From an uncultured Campylobacter sp. (GTDB lineage: Bacteria; Campylobacterota; Campylobacteria; Campylobacterales; Campylobacteraceae), in NCBI RefSeq assembly GCF_938030145.1, contig NZ_CALHGM010000044.1:17718-81717 (forward strand): a stretch of 64,000 bases of DNA. Direction: 5' to 3'. Below the pieces are notes generated by a model, which saw only the letters and a list, made by a program, of their open reading frames with translations, searched no databases and was not told the DNA's origin. Positions 28,970 through 37,583 of this stretch are shown here, in pieces (positions within the stretch are counted from its first letter, which is position 1; each line of letters begins with the position of its first letter). Position numbers and translations under genes: made by a program.

Positions 28970-30319
28970 ATGAAAAAGGATTACATCTGCGTATTTGATT
29001 GCGAGACGATCCCAGACGTAGCGGCGTTGGTGCGGGTGCTGGATGAGGAAGCGATCGCGAGCTGCTTCGAGCCTTTCGATAAAAAAAGCTTCGCAAAGCT
29101 TATTGACGCGCAGGTCTCGCAAAAGATCGGCGGCGAGAAGCAAAGCGCGTCTTTAAATTTTGCTGTAAATTCGGCGAAGCAGAATTTTAAAATAGAAAAT
29201 TCCGAGCAAAATTCCGCGCCTCAAAATTTTATGCAACAAGATGCTGCGCTTCAAAGCTTCGCGAGCGAAAATTCCGCATCGAATTCCACAGAGCAAAATT
29301 TCGCATCGCAAAATACGGCGTCTAAAAATTCCGCGTCGTTAAATTTAACCTACGACGATATCGCGCCTCAAAGCTCCGCGGCACAGAGCGTCGCGGTAGA
29401 AAATTCCGCGCTCCGAAGCCCTGTGCCTCAGAATTTCGCGGCGGAAAGCTCTACGCCTCAAAGCTCCGCATCCCAAAGCTTAAAGAGCGAAAATCTCGCT
29501 TCAAATTCTGCGCAAGATCCCGCGTTAAACGCGCTAAATTTTAAAATTTACGGCGAGCAATTGATCTTTAACGCGGATAAAAGCAAAATTTTAAACCACA
29601 AATTGCTCTCGCTTAGGGCGATGGAGATTTTCAAAGAAAAAACCGGCAGCGAATTCCTGCCCGTCTGCTTCCATCGCGTCGTTAGCATTAGCGCCGTGAT
29701 GGCGGACGGATTCGGCAGGTTTTTGCGCGTCTCGACGCTTGAGGGCGAGAACGAGCGCGATAAGATCGCAAAATTCCTAGCCTTCATCGAGGATTTTAAT
29801 CCGCGGCTAGTGAGCTTCAACGGGCGCGGGTTCGATCTGCCGATGATTATGGCGCGCGCGATGTGCTATGATCTAAGCGCCGCGGCGTATTTTGAGACGA
29901 ACGATCGCGATAACAACAAGAGCAAATGGGAGAACTACCGCAGCCGTTACGACGGGCGGTTTCATCTGGATCTGCTCGATCACATCAGCGATTTTGGCGC
30001 CGTTCGTGGGCTCAAGCTCGATCATATCTGCGCTAGCGTGGGCTTGCCGGGCAAATACGACGTACACGGCGATCAGGTCCTGCAGCTGTATTACGCGGGC
30101 GAGCAGACCAAGATCGACGAGTACTGCAGATCCGACGTGCTCAACACCTACTGGCTATTTTTGAAATACGAGCTTTTGCGCGGCAAGATCACCAAGGATG
30201 ATTATCTAAATTACATCGCGGTGATGGGCGAATTTTTGCAAAAAGAGTGCGCGCAAATGAGCTATACGCCCGTTTTTTGCGACTTTATAGAAAAGGAGCT
30301 AGCGGCATATGCGAAGTAA
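28970..30319 (+). CDS. PolB-type DEDDy 3'-5' exonuclease with a low-complexity insert
   Basis: 449 residues. A predicted exonuclease related to the proofreading domain of family B polymerases: Exo I CVFDCETIPD (about residue 6), Exo II LVSFNGRGFDLPMI, Exo III IDEYCRSDVLNTYWLFLKY with the Tyr-x3-Asp of the DEDDy type. Residues about 50-185 are an Asn/Ser/Ala/Gln-rich insert (repeats such as ENSASNSTEQNFASQN) that splits the domain and should loop out. Start at 28970 behind AAGGAG, not at the ATG at 28934. Its stop overlaps the next gene by 11 bases. Confidence 0.82.
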   Translation: MKKDYICVFDCETIPDVAALVRVLDEEAIASCFEPFDKKSFAKLIDAQVSQKIGGEKQSASLNFAVNSAKQNFKIENSEQNSAPQNFMQQDAALQSFASENSASNSTEQNFASQNTASKNSASLNLTYDDIAPQSSAAQSVAVENSALRSPVPQNFAAESSTPQSSASQSLKSENLASNSAQDPALNALNFKIYGEQLIFNADKSKILNHKLLSLRAMEIFKEKTGSEFLPVCFHRVVSISAVMADGFGRFLRVSTLEGENERDKIAKFLAFIEDFNPRLVSFNGRGFDLPMIMARAMCYDLSAAAYFETNDRDNNKSKWENYRSRYDGRFHLDLLDHISDFGAVRGLKLDHICASVGLPGKYDVHGDQVLQLYYAGEQTKIDEYCRSDVLNTYWLFLKYELLRGKITKDDYLNYIAVMGEFLQKECAQMSYTPVFCDFIEKELAAYAK

Positions 30320-31163
30320 AATTTTTAAAATTTTAAAAGGCGCGGTTTTTTGCGCGCTGTTTTTGGCCTGCGGCGCGGTCGCGGACGAGGCTAAATTTAA
30401 ACCGATGCTGCTTAAAGAGTACGTCCCCGGCATGAATATCACGGGCTGGGTGATCAGCGAGAAGCTAGACGGCGTGCGCGCGATCTGGGACGGCAAAAAT
30501 CTGCGCTCCAGACGCGGCAAGATCATAAACGCCCCCGAGGGCTGGAGCGCGGGCTTTCCGACGTTTTTCGTGGACGGCGAGCTATACACGGCGCGCGGGG
30601 AGTTTGAGCAGCTCGTATCGATAGTATCTTCTAGCGTGCCCGATGAGCGCTGGAGCAGGGTGAAATTTTACGCCTTCGATCTACCGAAGGAGCAAAAAAA
30701 TTTAAGCGCGAAGATGGAAATTTTAAGAAATTTTATCGCCTCAAGCGGCACGCAAAATTTACTGATCGTGCAGCAAACTCCGGTAAGCACGCACGCCGAC
30801 GTGCAGGCGTATTTTGATCGCGTCATCGCCTCTGGCGGCGAGGGCGTCGTGCTGCGCGATCCAAACGCGCTTTATGAGAGCGGGCGCAGCGATAAAATTT
30901 TAAAATACAAAAAGACGCACGATAGCGATTGCAAGGTCGTAAAAATCAACCCGGGCTACGGCAAAAACGAGGGCAAGATGGGTTCGCTTAGCTGCGTGGA
31001 TCTACGTAGCGGAGCGAAATTTAAAGTAGGTACGGGCTTTAGCGACGAGATGCGGGCAAATCCGCCTAAGGTGGGCACGATCATCACCTATCAATACCAA
31101 AATTTAACCCGCGAGAAAAAGCCGCGCTTCCCCGTATTTTTGCGCGTGCGACCGGCGATTTAA
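30309..31163 (+). CDS. ATP-dependent DNA ligase with an export signal (LigE-like)
   Basis: 284 residues. The N-terminus is a signal peptide (about 1-25; LFLACGAVAD also leaves a lipoprotein signal possible). Adenylation motif I is SEKLDGVRAIWDG with the nucleotidyl Lys, followed by LRSRRGKII, FVDGELYTARGEF, EGVVLRDPN and KYKKTHDSDCKVV. The compact ligase plus a signal peptide matches the periplasmic LigE class of Haemophilus, Neisseria and Campylobacter, which may help in uptake or processing of external DNA. Overlaps the exonuclease gene. Confidence 0.9.
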   Translation: MRSKIFKILKGAVFCALFLACGAVADEAKFKPMLLKEYVPGMNITGWVISEKLDGVRAIWDGKNLRSRRGKIINAPEGWSAGFPTFFVDGELYTARGEFEQLVSIVSSSVPDERWSRVKFYAFDLPKEQKNLSAKMEILRNFIASSGTQNLLIVQQTPVSTHADVQAYFDRVIASGGEGVVLRDPNALYESGRSDKILKYKKTHDSDCKVVKINPGYGKNEGKMGSLSCVDLRSGAKFKVGTGFSDEMRANPPKVGTIITYQYQNLTREKKPRFPVFLRVRPAI

Positions 31164-31173
31164 TCTAAGGGGC

Positions 31174-31179
31174 TATAAT
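31174..31179 (+). promoter_or_regulatory. Sigma70 -10 box of the glycosylation locus
   Basis: An exact TATAAT in the 52-base gap before gne, 36 bases before its ATG, with an AAGGAG site between. The likely start of the long transcript that runs through the glycosyltransferase genes. Confidence 0.6.
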
Positions 31180-31215
31180 CGCATATTTTGATAAATTTGA
31201 TCCGAAGGAGAAGAG

Positions 31216-32205
31216 ATGAAAATTTTAATCACCGGCGGCGCGGGATACATCGGCAGCCACGTCGCAAAGGCGCTTTTAGAAGCGAACCGCCACGACGTCG
31301 TCATACTGGATAATCTTTGCAAAGGCTCGATGCGAGCGATCGAGGCGCTTCGCAAAATAGGCGAGTTTGAGTTCGTGCAGGAAAGCCTAGAAAACACCCC
31401 TGCGATCGAGAAGCTTTTTAAGCGCGAGAAGTTTGATGCGATCATTCACTTTGCGGCGTTTATCGAGGTTTTTGAAAGCACGCAAAATCCGCTAAAATAC
31501 TATCTAAACAACACCGCAAACGCGATGAATTTGATCGCGCTTGCGAACAAATACGGCGTGAAAGACTTTATCTTTAGCTCCACTGCGGCGACCTACGGCG
31601 AGCCCGACATCCCGCAGGTAAGCGAGGAAACTCCGCAAAATCCGATCAATCCGTACGGCAGAAGCAAGCTGATGGTCGAGTGGGTGCTAAAAGACGCGGC
31701 TGCGGCAAATCCGAATTTTAAATATGGAATTTTGCGCTACTTCAACGTTGCAGGTGCGGCTAGCGACGGCACGATCGGGCAAAACTACCCGAACGCGACG
31801 CATCTAATTAAGGTTGCAACCCAAACGATCGTCGGCAAGCGCGATAAGATGAGCATTTTCGGCGATGATTACGACACCAAGGACGGCACCTGCATACGCG
31901 ATTACATCCACGTAGAGGACCTTGCAAGCGCGCATCTGGCGGTGCTTGATTATCTACAAAGCGGTGAGAGCGCGGTTTTTAACGTAGGCTACGGCACGGG
32001 CTTTAGCGTAAAAGAGGTCGTCAATGAAGCTAAAAAAGTAAGCGGTGTAAATTTTAAAGTGGAGATCGCTCCGCGCAGAGCGGGGGATCCTGCCTGCCTC
32101 ATTTCAAACGCCGATAAAATTCGCACCAAAACCTCTTGGCATCCCGAGCACGAGAGCCTGGATGAGATCATCCTAAGCGCGCTTAATTGGGAAAAGAAGC
32201 TCTAG
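31216..32205 (+). CDS. gne: UDP-GlcNAc/Glc 4-epimerase Gne
   Basis: 329 residues, extended short-chain dehydrogenase. NAD site GGAGYIGSH at the start, catalytic FSSTAATYGEP and YGRSK, then CILRYFNVAGA-like GILRYFNVAGAA and FGDDYDTKDGTCIRDYIHV. It strongly resembles C. jejuni Gne, which supplies UDP-GalNAc for the N-glycan, and it heads the pgl locus in both organisms. Preceded by a -10 box and AAGGAG. Confidence 0.93.
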   Translation: MKILITGGAGYIGSHVAKALLEANRHDVVILDNLCKGSMRAIEALRKIGEFEFVQESLENTPAIEKLFKREKFDAIIHFAAFIEVFESTQNPLKYYLNNTANAMNLIALANKYGVKDFIFSSTAATYGEPDIPQVSEETPQNPINPYGRSKLMVEWVLKDAAAANPNFKYGILRYFNVAGAASDGTIGQNYPNATHLIKVATQTIVGKRDKMSIFGDDYDTKDGTCIRDYIHVEDLASAHLAVLDYLQSGESAVFNVGYGTGFSVKEVVNEAKKVSGVNFKVEIAPRRAGDPACLISNADKIRTKTSWHPEHESLDEIILSALNWEKKL

Positions 32206-32286
32206 GTTCTAGCGTGAAAGTGCGATTTGAAATTTTAAAATTTTACTCTGCCGTGTTTAATAGCGGCGAGCAAAAGGAAGCCTTGT

Positions 32287-33825
32287 TTGCTTAAAATTCT
32301 AAACGCCCCCGAAGCCGCGCAGCGTAAGCTCGGCGTCGTGCTATCGTATGTAAATATCTTTGTTTCTACGATACTTACTTTGGTTTATACGCCGTTTTTT
32401 CTGCGGGCGCTGGGGCAGAGCGAGTTTGGGCTGTATTCTTTAGCTAGCAGCGTTATTGGCTATTTAGCGATTTTGGATTTAGGCTTTGGCAACGCCGTGA
32501 CGGTCTATACCGCCAAATACGTCTCAAGCGGCGAAGTGGAGCGCATGCATAAGCTGCACGGCACGATTTTTAGCGTGTATTTAGCAATGAGCGCGGTGAT
32601 CGTGCTTGCAGGAGCTGCGCTGCTAGCCAATCTGCACGCGATTTTTGGCGCTAAGCTAAGCGCTAGTGAGATGGGCGAAATTCGCATTATGCTAATGCTA
32701 CTAACTGTAAATTTAGCGATTAGCTTTCCTTTTAGCATCTATTCGTCGATCCTTACGGCGCATGAGAATTTCGTATTTATCAAGCTAGTTGGGATCTTTC
32801 GTACGATCGCTCTGCCGCTAGCTGCGGTGCCTGCGCTACTTTTGGGATATAAGGCTATCGCGATCGTAATCATCGCTACGGTGGTAAATTTAATCTGCGT
32901 CGCGGCAGATTTCATCTACTGCAAGCGCAAAGTCTCGCCCGTGATAAGCGTGCGAAATTTTGACGCCTCCACGCTTAAGCAAATTTTTGGCTACTCGTTT
33001 TTTATATTTTTAGGCATCGTAGTCGATCAAGTAAACTGGAACGTCGATAATTTTATCTTAGGCGCGGTTGCAGGCGCTACGGCGGTCTCCACGTATGCCG
33101 TAGCAAGCACGATAAATGCCACTTTCGTCACGCTTTCGCTCACCATTAGCGGCGTAATGCTTCCTAAAATCGCCAAAATGGTCTCTGCGAACTACACCGA
33201 TTCCGAGCTTAGCGCGGAATTTATCAAAATAGGCAGGCTGCAATTTTACGTGATATTTTTTATTGCGTCGCTTTTGGTGATTTTTGGGCGAGAGTTTATC
33301 GTGCTATGGGCTGGCGCAAATTATGAAATTTCATACGCAATCGCGCTTATTTTGGTGCTTCCAGTAAGCGTGCCGTTGATTCAAAATTTAGGCCTAGCTG
33401 TGCTTCAGGCAAAAAACAAAGTCAAATTTCGCTCAATCGCCGCGTTTTGCGTCACGCTCGTAAACATCGCTATTTCTATCCCGCTAGCTAAGGCTTACGG
33501 AGGCGTGGGCGCTGCGTGCGGCACGGCTTTTGCGATCACCTTGTTAAATATCTGCGTGATGAATATCTACTATGCTCGTGTAATCGGACTTGACATCGCT
33601 AAATTTTGGCGAAATATCGGCGCGATGGTAGTAAAATTTGCTCCCGCAATCGCAGCAAGCCTAGCGATAAATTACGCATTAGGCTTGCACGGAGTGAGCT
33701 TTTTGCTAATTTGCGGCGGGCTTTATTCGGCTATGTTTGTGCTAAGCGCGTATTTTTGGGCGATGAACGACTATGAGCGCGCGATTTTTGGCGGCATTAC
33801 GGCTAAGATAAGGAGGCGGGCTTGA
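32287..33825 (+). CDS. Wzx/MATE-type polysaccharide flippase
   Basis: 512 residues from a TTG start seven bases after AAGGAAG. About twelve to fourteen TM spans. It has the polysaccharide-transporter start (VNIFVSTILTLVYTPFFLRALGQSEFGLYSLASSV) and the DLGFGNAVTVYTAKY segment typical of Wzx-like proteins. It holds the place of the ABC flippase PglK in C. jejuni and so probably translocates the undecaprenyl-linked oligosaccharide for PglB. Its stop overlaps the next start (TTGA). Confidence 0.88.
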   Translation: MLKILNAPEAAQRKLGVVLSYVNIFVSTILTLVYTPFFLRALGQSEFGLYSLASSVIGYLAILDLGFGNAVTVYTAKYVSSGEVERMHKLHGTIFSVYLAMSAVIVLAGAALLANLHAIFGAKLSASEMGEIRIMLMLLTVNLAISFPFSIYSSILTAHENFVFIKLVGIFRTIALPLAAVPALLLGYKAIAIVIIATVVNLICVAADFIYCKRKVSPVISVRNFDASTLKQIFGYSFFIFLGIVVDQVNWNVDNFILGAVAGATAVSTYAVASTINATFVTLSLTISGVMLPKIAKMVSANYTDSELSAEFIKIGRLQFYVIFFIASLLVIFGREFIVLWAGANYEISYAIALILVLPVSVPLIQNLGLAVLQAKNKVKFRSIAAFCVTLVNIAISIPLAKAYGGVGAACGTAFAITLLNICVMNIYYARVIGLDIAKFWRNIGAMVVKFAPAIAASLAINYALGLHGVSFLLICGGLYSAMFVLSAYFWAMNDYERAIFGGITAKIRRRA

Positions 33826-35444
33826 GCTTCAATGTAATTAGCGAAGTGGTTACGAAAGACCGCTGTATCGGCTGCGGCGTCTGCGCGAGCAGCTGCCCTT
33901 TTATCGTGCTAAAAATGCGGCTTGGGGGCAATGGATTTTACGCGCCCGAGGAGGGCGAAGGGTGTCGCGACAAATGCGATATTTGTCTAAAAGTCTGCCC
34001 GTTTTACGAAAAAGATACGCTTGAAAATGAGCTAAATTCTAAATCATACTCAGAGCTGGAAAGCTTTAGCCCTGATTTTGGTAGGTTTTTAGCCACTTAC
34101 AAATTCTACAAAAAAGATGAAGCGCAGCGCCTAAGCAGTGCAAGCGGCGGCGCGGGAGATTATATTTTTCGCGAGCTTTTTGCGCGCGGGCTCATTGATT
34201 ACGCGATTTGCGCTGTGCCTGCGGACGAGGGGGATTTTATAGCCCAAAATTCCAAGCGTGATTTTTCTGCCTGCAATAATTTAGCGCAGCCACAGAATTT
34301 GCAAAATTCCGCAACCAAAAATTCCGAACAGAATTCCGCAATTCCGAATTTAACGCAGAATTTGGCGGACGATGATTCTATAAATTTCACGAGTGCGCAA
34401 AATTCCTTTTGCGAAAATTTTACGCAGAATTCCGTGCAGAATTTTACAAATGAAAATTTCGCACAGAATTCTAAAGCTTCTTGTGAAAATTCCGTATCAG
34501 CGCAGGATTTTGTTTGCGAGAATTCCAAAAACGCGCGAAATTATGCGGGCAAAAATTCCGTGCCATTATTTAAATTTAGCGTGATAAAAAATGCCGATGA
34601 GCTTACTCGTGCGCGCTCGTCCGCTTACTATCCGCTCACGCTTGAAGCAGTGCTAAAGGAGATGTCGCGCCGCGAGGGCAGATACGCGATCAGCGCGCTG
34701 CCGTGCTTTGCTAAGGCTTTAAAGCTTGCTGCGAGTAAAAATCCGCGCCTTAAATCCCGCATAAGCTTTATTGTCGGGCTGGTTTGCGGACAGGGCAAGG
34801 GTGCTGGTTTCACGCATAAGCTGGCAGATCTTGCGTTTAAAGAGCGTAAGCAGCTCGCGGCAGTTAATTACAGATATAAAATCGCGGGCAAAAGCGCGAT
34901 GAGCTTTGGTTTTAAATTCCGCGCTACAGACGGCAGCGAGGCGATAGACGATCGCAGCAGTAGCGCCTTTGCCTACTGGAGTTCGCGCGCTTTTACGCCG
35001 CTTGCATGCAATGCTTGCACCGACGTTTTTGCCAAATGCGCCGACGTTGTGCTGATGGATGCGTGGCTGCAAAGCGAAATAAGCGAGTGGCGCGGCACAT
35101 CGCTCGTAATTACGCGCGCAGCTCAGATCGACGCGCTGTTTTCGCAGCCTACGAAGCAGGCACGCGAGGCGATTTTTTGCGAGCGGATATCCGCAGCAGA
35201 GGTACAGCGCTCGCAACAAAGCCAGGTAAAGTGCAAAAACGAAATTTTCTACGGCGCGAAAAATCCGCTTAAGCGTTACATCTTGCGCCAGAAGCTTCAG
35301 ATCCAGCGATATAGCGCTACGCATTTTGATTGCGATGATTTCATCGCTGCTAGGCTTAAAAAAATTGCCGCTGCGAATAAAGCGCTAGCGCTTTTGGCGC
35401 TACCAAAGATCGCGGCATATAAAATTTATAGGAAGTTTGCATGA
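33822..35444 (+). CDS. FrhB-like iron-sulfur protein of polysaccharide loci
   Basis: 540 residues from a TTG start behind AAGGAGG. Two ferredoxin-type clusters open the protein (CIGCGVCASSCP and CDICLKVCP), followed by the coenzyme F420 hydrogenase/dehydrogenase beta-subunit-like domains. Between them, residues about 135-250 are an Asn/Ser-rich insert (repeats like QNSVQNFTNENFAQNS). Such proteins are commonly found beside polysaccharide pyruvyl transferases, as here (ATGA overlap with the next gene), in capsule and exopolysaccharide loci. The exact reaction is unknown. Confidence 0.85.
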   Translation: MSFNVISEVVTKDRCIGCGVCASSCPFIVLKMRLGGNGFYAPEEGEGCRDKCDICLKVCPFYEKDTLENELNSKSYSELESFSPDFGRFLATYKFYKKDEAQRLSSASGGAGDYIFRELFARGLIDYAICAVPADEGDFIAQNSKRDFSACNNLAQPQNLQNSATKNSEQNSAIPNLTQNLADDDSINFTSAQNSFCENFTQNSVQNFTNENFAQNSKASCENSVSAQDFVCENSKNARNYAGKNSVPLFKFSVIKNADELTRARSSAYYPLTLEAVLKEMSRREGRYAISALPCFAKALKLAASKNPRLKSRISFIVGLVCGQGKGAGFTHKLADLAFKERKQLAAVNYRYKIAGKSAMSFGFKFRATDGSEAIDDRSSSAFAYWSSRAFTPLACNACTDVFAKCADVVLMDAWLQSEISEWRGTSLVITRAAQIDALFSQPTKQAREAIFCERISAAEVQRSQQSQVKCKNEIFYGAKNPLKRYILRQKLQIQRYSATHFDCDDFIAARLKKIAAANKALALLALPKIAAYKIYRKFA

Positions 35445-36502
35445 AGATCGGGATTTTTACCCTGCCGCTAGTAAATAATTACGGCGGAATTTTACAAGCT
35501 TACGCGCTAAGCCGCGTGCTAGTGAGGCTAGGGCATGAGCCGTGGCTCATAAACTTGCGCCTGCAAAGAAGTAAACTATCGATTGCGTATATTAAATTTT
35601 TAGTGGCATGCGCGCTTAAAAAGGAGCTTTGCGGCGCGAAATTTAATCCCTCTTACGAGCGCGATACTAGCGAGTTTGTAGCGGAAAATATCCCTTTAAC
35701 CGCGCCTGTTTGCACGCCTGCGGATTTAAAGGCGCTGTGCGAGAAAGAACGCTTTGAAGCGGTGATTTTAGGAAGCGATCAGGTTTTTCGCCCTAGCTAT
35801 TTTGCGGATTTTGCAGATTGCTTTAGCCTTGGATTTTTGCCGCCTAACTGCACGCGGATCGCCTATGCTGCAAGCTTCGGCGGAGATAGGCTCTGTGGGC
35901 TTAAAAATCCCGCAGATTTAAAAGCTCACGCTGCAAATTTGGCTAAATTTAAAGCTATTTCGGTGCGCGAGCGTGATGGTGTAAAGCTTGCACGCGAATG
36001 CTTTGGCGTAGATGCGCACTGGGTACTGGATCCTACGCTTTTGGCTAACAAAGAGATTTACGATAAATTTTTAAGCCATGCGCCAAAGCGCAAGGGCTTT
36101 GCCTATATCCTAGATCCATCGCCTCGCTCAGAAGCGGCGATAGAGCTACTAAAGAAGCAAAGCGGACTAGAGATAGATGAGGTGAACGACCGCGGCAACC
36201 GCATCGGCATAAAAGCGTGGCTAAGCGCTATTGCAGGCGCGGAGTTTGTGCTAACCGACTCATTTCACGGCTGCGTATTTTCTATAATCTTTAATAAGCC
36301 GTTTTTTGTGCTCGTTAACGCTAGTCGCGGCGCGTCGCGCTTTAGCTCGCTTTTGGGCTTATTCGGGCTTGAAAATAGGGCTTTGCAAGATCCCAAAGAC
36401 GCGCGCTTGGACGCGACTATCGATTGGGATGGCGTAAATGAGGCGTTGCGCCGTAAAAGAGAGGACTCGATGAAATTTTTAAAAACAAGTTTAGGCTCAT
36501 AA
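35441..36502 (+). CDS. Polysaccharide pyruvyl transferase family protein
   Basis: 353 residues of the CsaB/WcaK-like family, which transfer pyruvate from PEP to sugars as a ketal. Landmarks: GIFTLPLVNNYGGILQAYAL at the N-terminus, AVILGSDQVFRP, ISVRERDGVKLAREC, and the late LTDSFHGCVFSIIFNKPF, which is strongly diagnostic. Translationally coupled to the FrhB-like gene. In this locus it suggests that the N-glycan or another lipid-linked glycan carries a pyruvyl group. Confidence 0.9.
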   Translation: MKIGIFTLPLVNNYGGILQAYALSRVLVRLGHEPWLINLRLQRSKLSIAYIKFLVACALKKELCGAKFNPSYERDTSEFVAENIPLTAPVCTPADLKALCEKERFEAVILGSDQVFRPSYFADFADCFSLGFLPPNCTRIAYAASFGGDRLCGLKNPADLKAHAANLAKFKAISVRERDGVKLARECFGVDAHWVLDPTLLANKEIYDKFLSHAPKRKGFAYILDPSPRSEAAIELLKKQSGLEIDEVNDRGNRIGIKAWLSAIAGAEFVLTDSFHGCVFSIIFNKPFFVLVNASRGASRFSSLLGLFGLENRALQDPKDARLDATIDWDGVNEALRRKREDSMKFLKTSLGS

Positions 36503-36503
36503 A

Positions 36504-37583
36504 ATGAAAATAGCTATGGTAATTTCTGCTTTAGGCAAGGGCGGTGCCGAGCGCGTGCTAAGCGTGCTGGCAAATTTTTTCTGCCGCGAGAATGAAGTCT
36601 GTGTGATAAAATTTGACGCAGATGAGCCGTTTTACGCGCTAGATCCTAAGATCGAGCTTATTAGCTTGGATTTAGGAGTAGGCGATTTAGGAGTATTTGG
36701 CAATATAAAAAAGCGCTACGATAAAATTTTAGCCTTGCATAGGCTTCTAAAAAGTCGTAAATTTGACGTAGTAATCTCGTTTTTAGATAATACCAATGTC
36801 CTTACGCTGATCGCAAATCTAGGAGTCGGGCAGAAAATCATCGTCTCCGAACACACCAATCATCGCTTTTTAAAAAGTCCGATTTGGCGCGCGCTAAAGC
36901 GGATCTTTTATCCGCGAGCTGCAGGTCTTAGTGTGCTTAGTAAATTCGATCTGGATCATTACACATATGTGCAAAATCGCGTGATTATGCCTAATCCGAT
37001 GTTTGAGATTAGCCATGCTAAAGATGCTCGCCCGCCTAAAGAAAATATCATCCTAGCAGCCGGCCGGCTCAATGTCTATAAGGGCTTTGATGTCCTTCTT
37101 AAGGCGCTTGCGCTTATAGATTTCAATCTTTTAAAAGAGTGGAAGGTGGTGATCGCAGGCGACGGAGAGGAGCGAAAGAGCCTTGAAAGCCTAGCTGCGA
37201 AGCTGCGCTTAAACGTGCAGTTTATCGGCTTTGTGCGCGATATCGAAAGCTTATATGAACGCGCTAAAATCGTAGTCGTAACCTCCAAGATGGAGGGCTT
37301 TTGTAATATTTTGATGGAGAGTATATTTTTCGGCACCGCTAGAATTTCTACAGATTGCATCGCAGGTCCTAGCGAACTTATAAGCGACGGCGTGGATGGG
37401 TTTTTGTGCCCTGTAGGCGATAGCGCGAGCATCGCAAAAAAGCTTGAAATTCTAATGAGTGACGAAAAGCTGCGCGAGCGGCTCGTGCAAAACGCCTCCA
37501 AGCGCGAGGAGAGCTTTAAAATTGAAACGATCGGGCGACGCTGGCTGGATTTCATAGCCGCTACGATACACAGGGAGGAATAA
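36504..37583 (+). CDS. GT4 glycosyltransferase, PglH-like (first copy)
   Basis: 359 residues, GT-B fold. N-terminal VISALGKGGAERVLSVLANFF, the central LAAGRLNVYKGFDVLLKAL and the nucleotide-site SKMEGFCNILMESIFFGT with the Glu-x7-Glu motif. The overall pattern is like C. jejuni PglH, which adds several alpha-1,4 GalNAc residues in a row. A second PglH-like gene lies at 38845, so the polymerising job may be split here between two enzymes with different donors or linkages. Its stop overlaps the next start by one base. Confidence 0.88.
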   Translation: MKIAMVISALGKGGAERVLSVLANFFCRENEVCVIKFDADEPFYALDPKIELISLDLGVGDLGVFGNIKKRYDKILALHRLLKSRKFDVVISFLDNTNVLTLIANLGVGQKIIVSEHTNHRFLKSPIWRALKRIFYPRAAGLSVLSKFDLDHYTYVQNRVIMPNPMFEISHAKDARPPKENIILAAGRLNVYKGFDVLLKALALIDFNLLKEWKVVIAGDGEERKSLESLAAKLRLNVQFIGFVRDIESLYERAKIVVVTSKMEGFCNILMESIFFGTARISTDCIAGPSELISDGVDGFLCPVGDSASIAKKLEILMSDEKLRERLVQNASKREESFKIETIGRRWLDFIAATIHREE

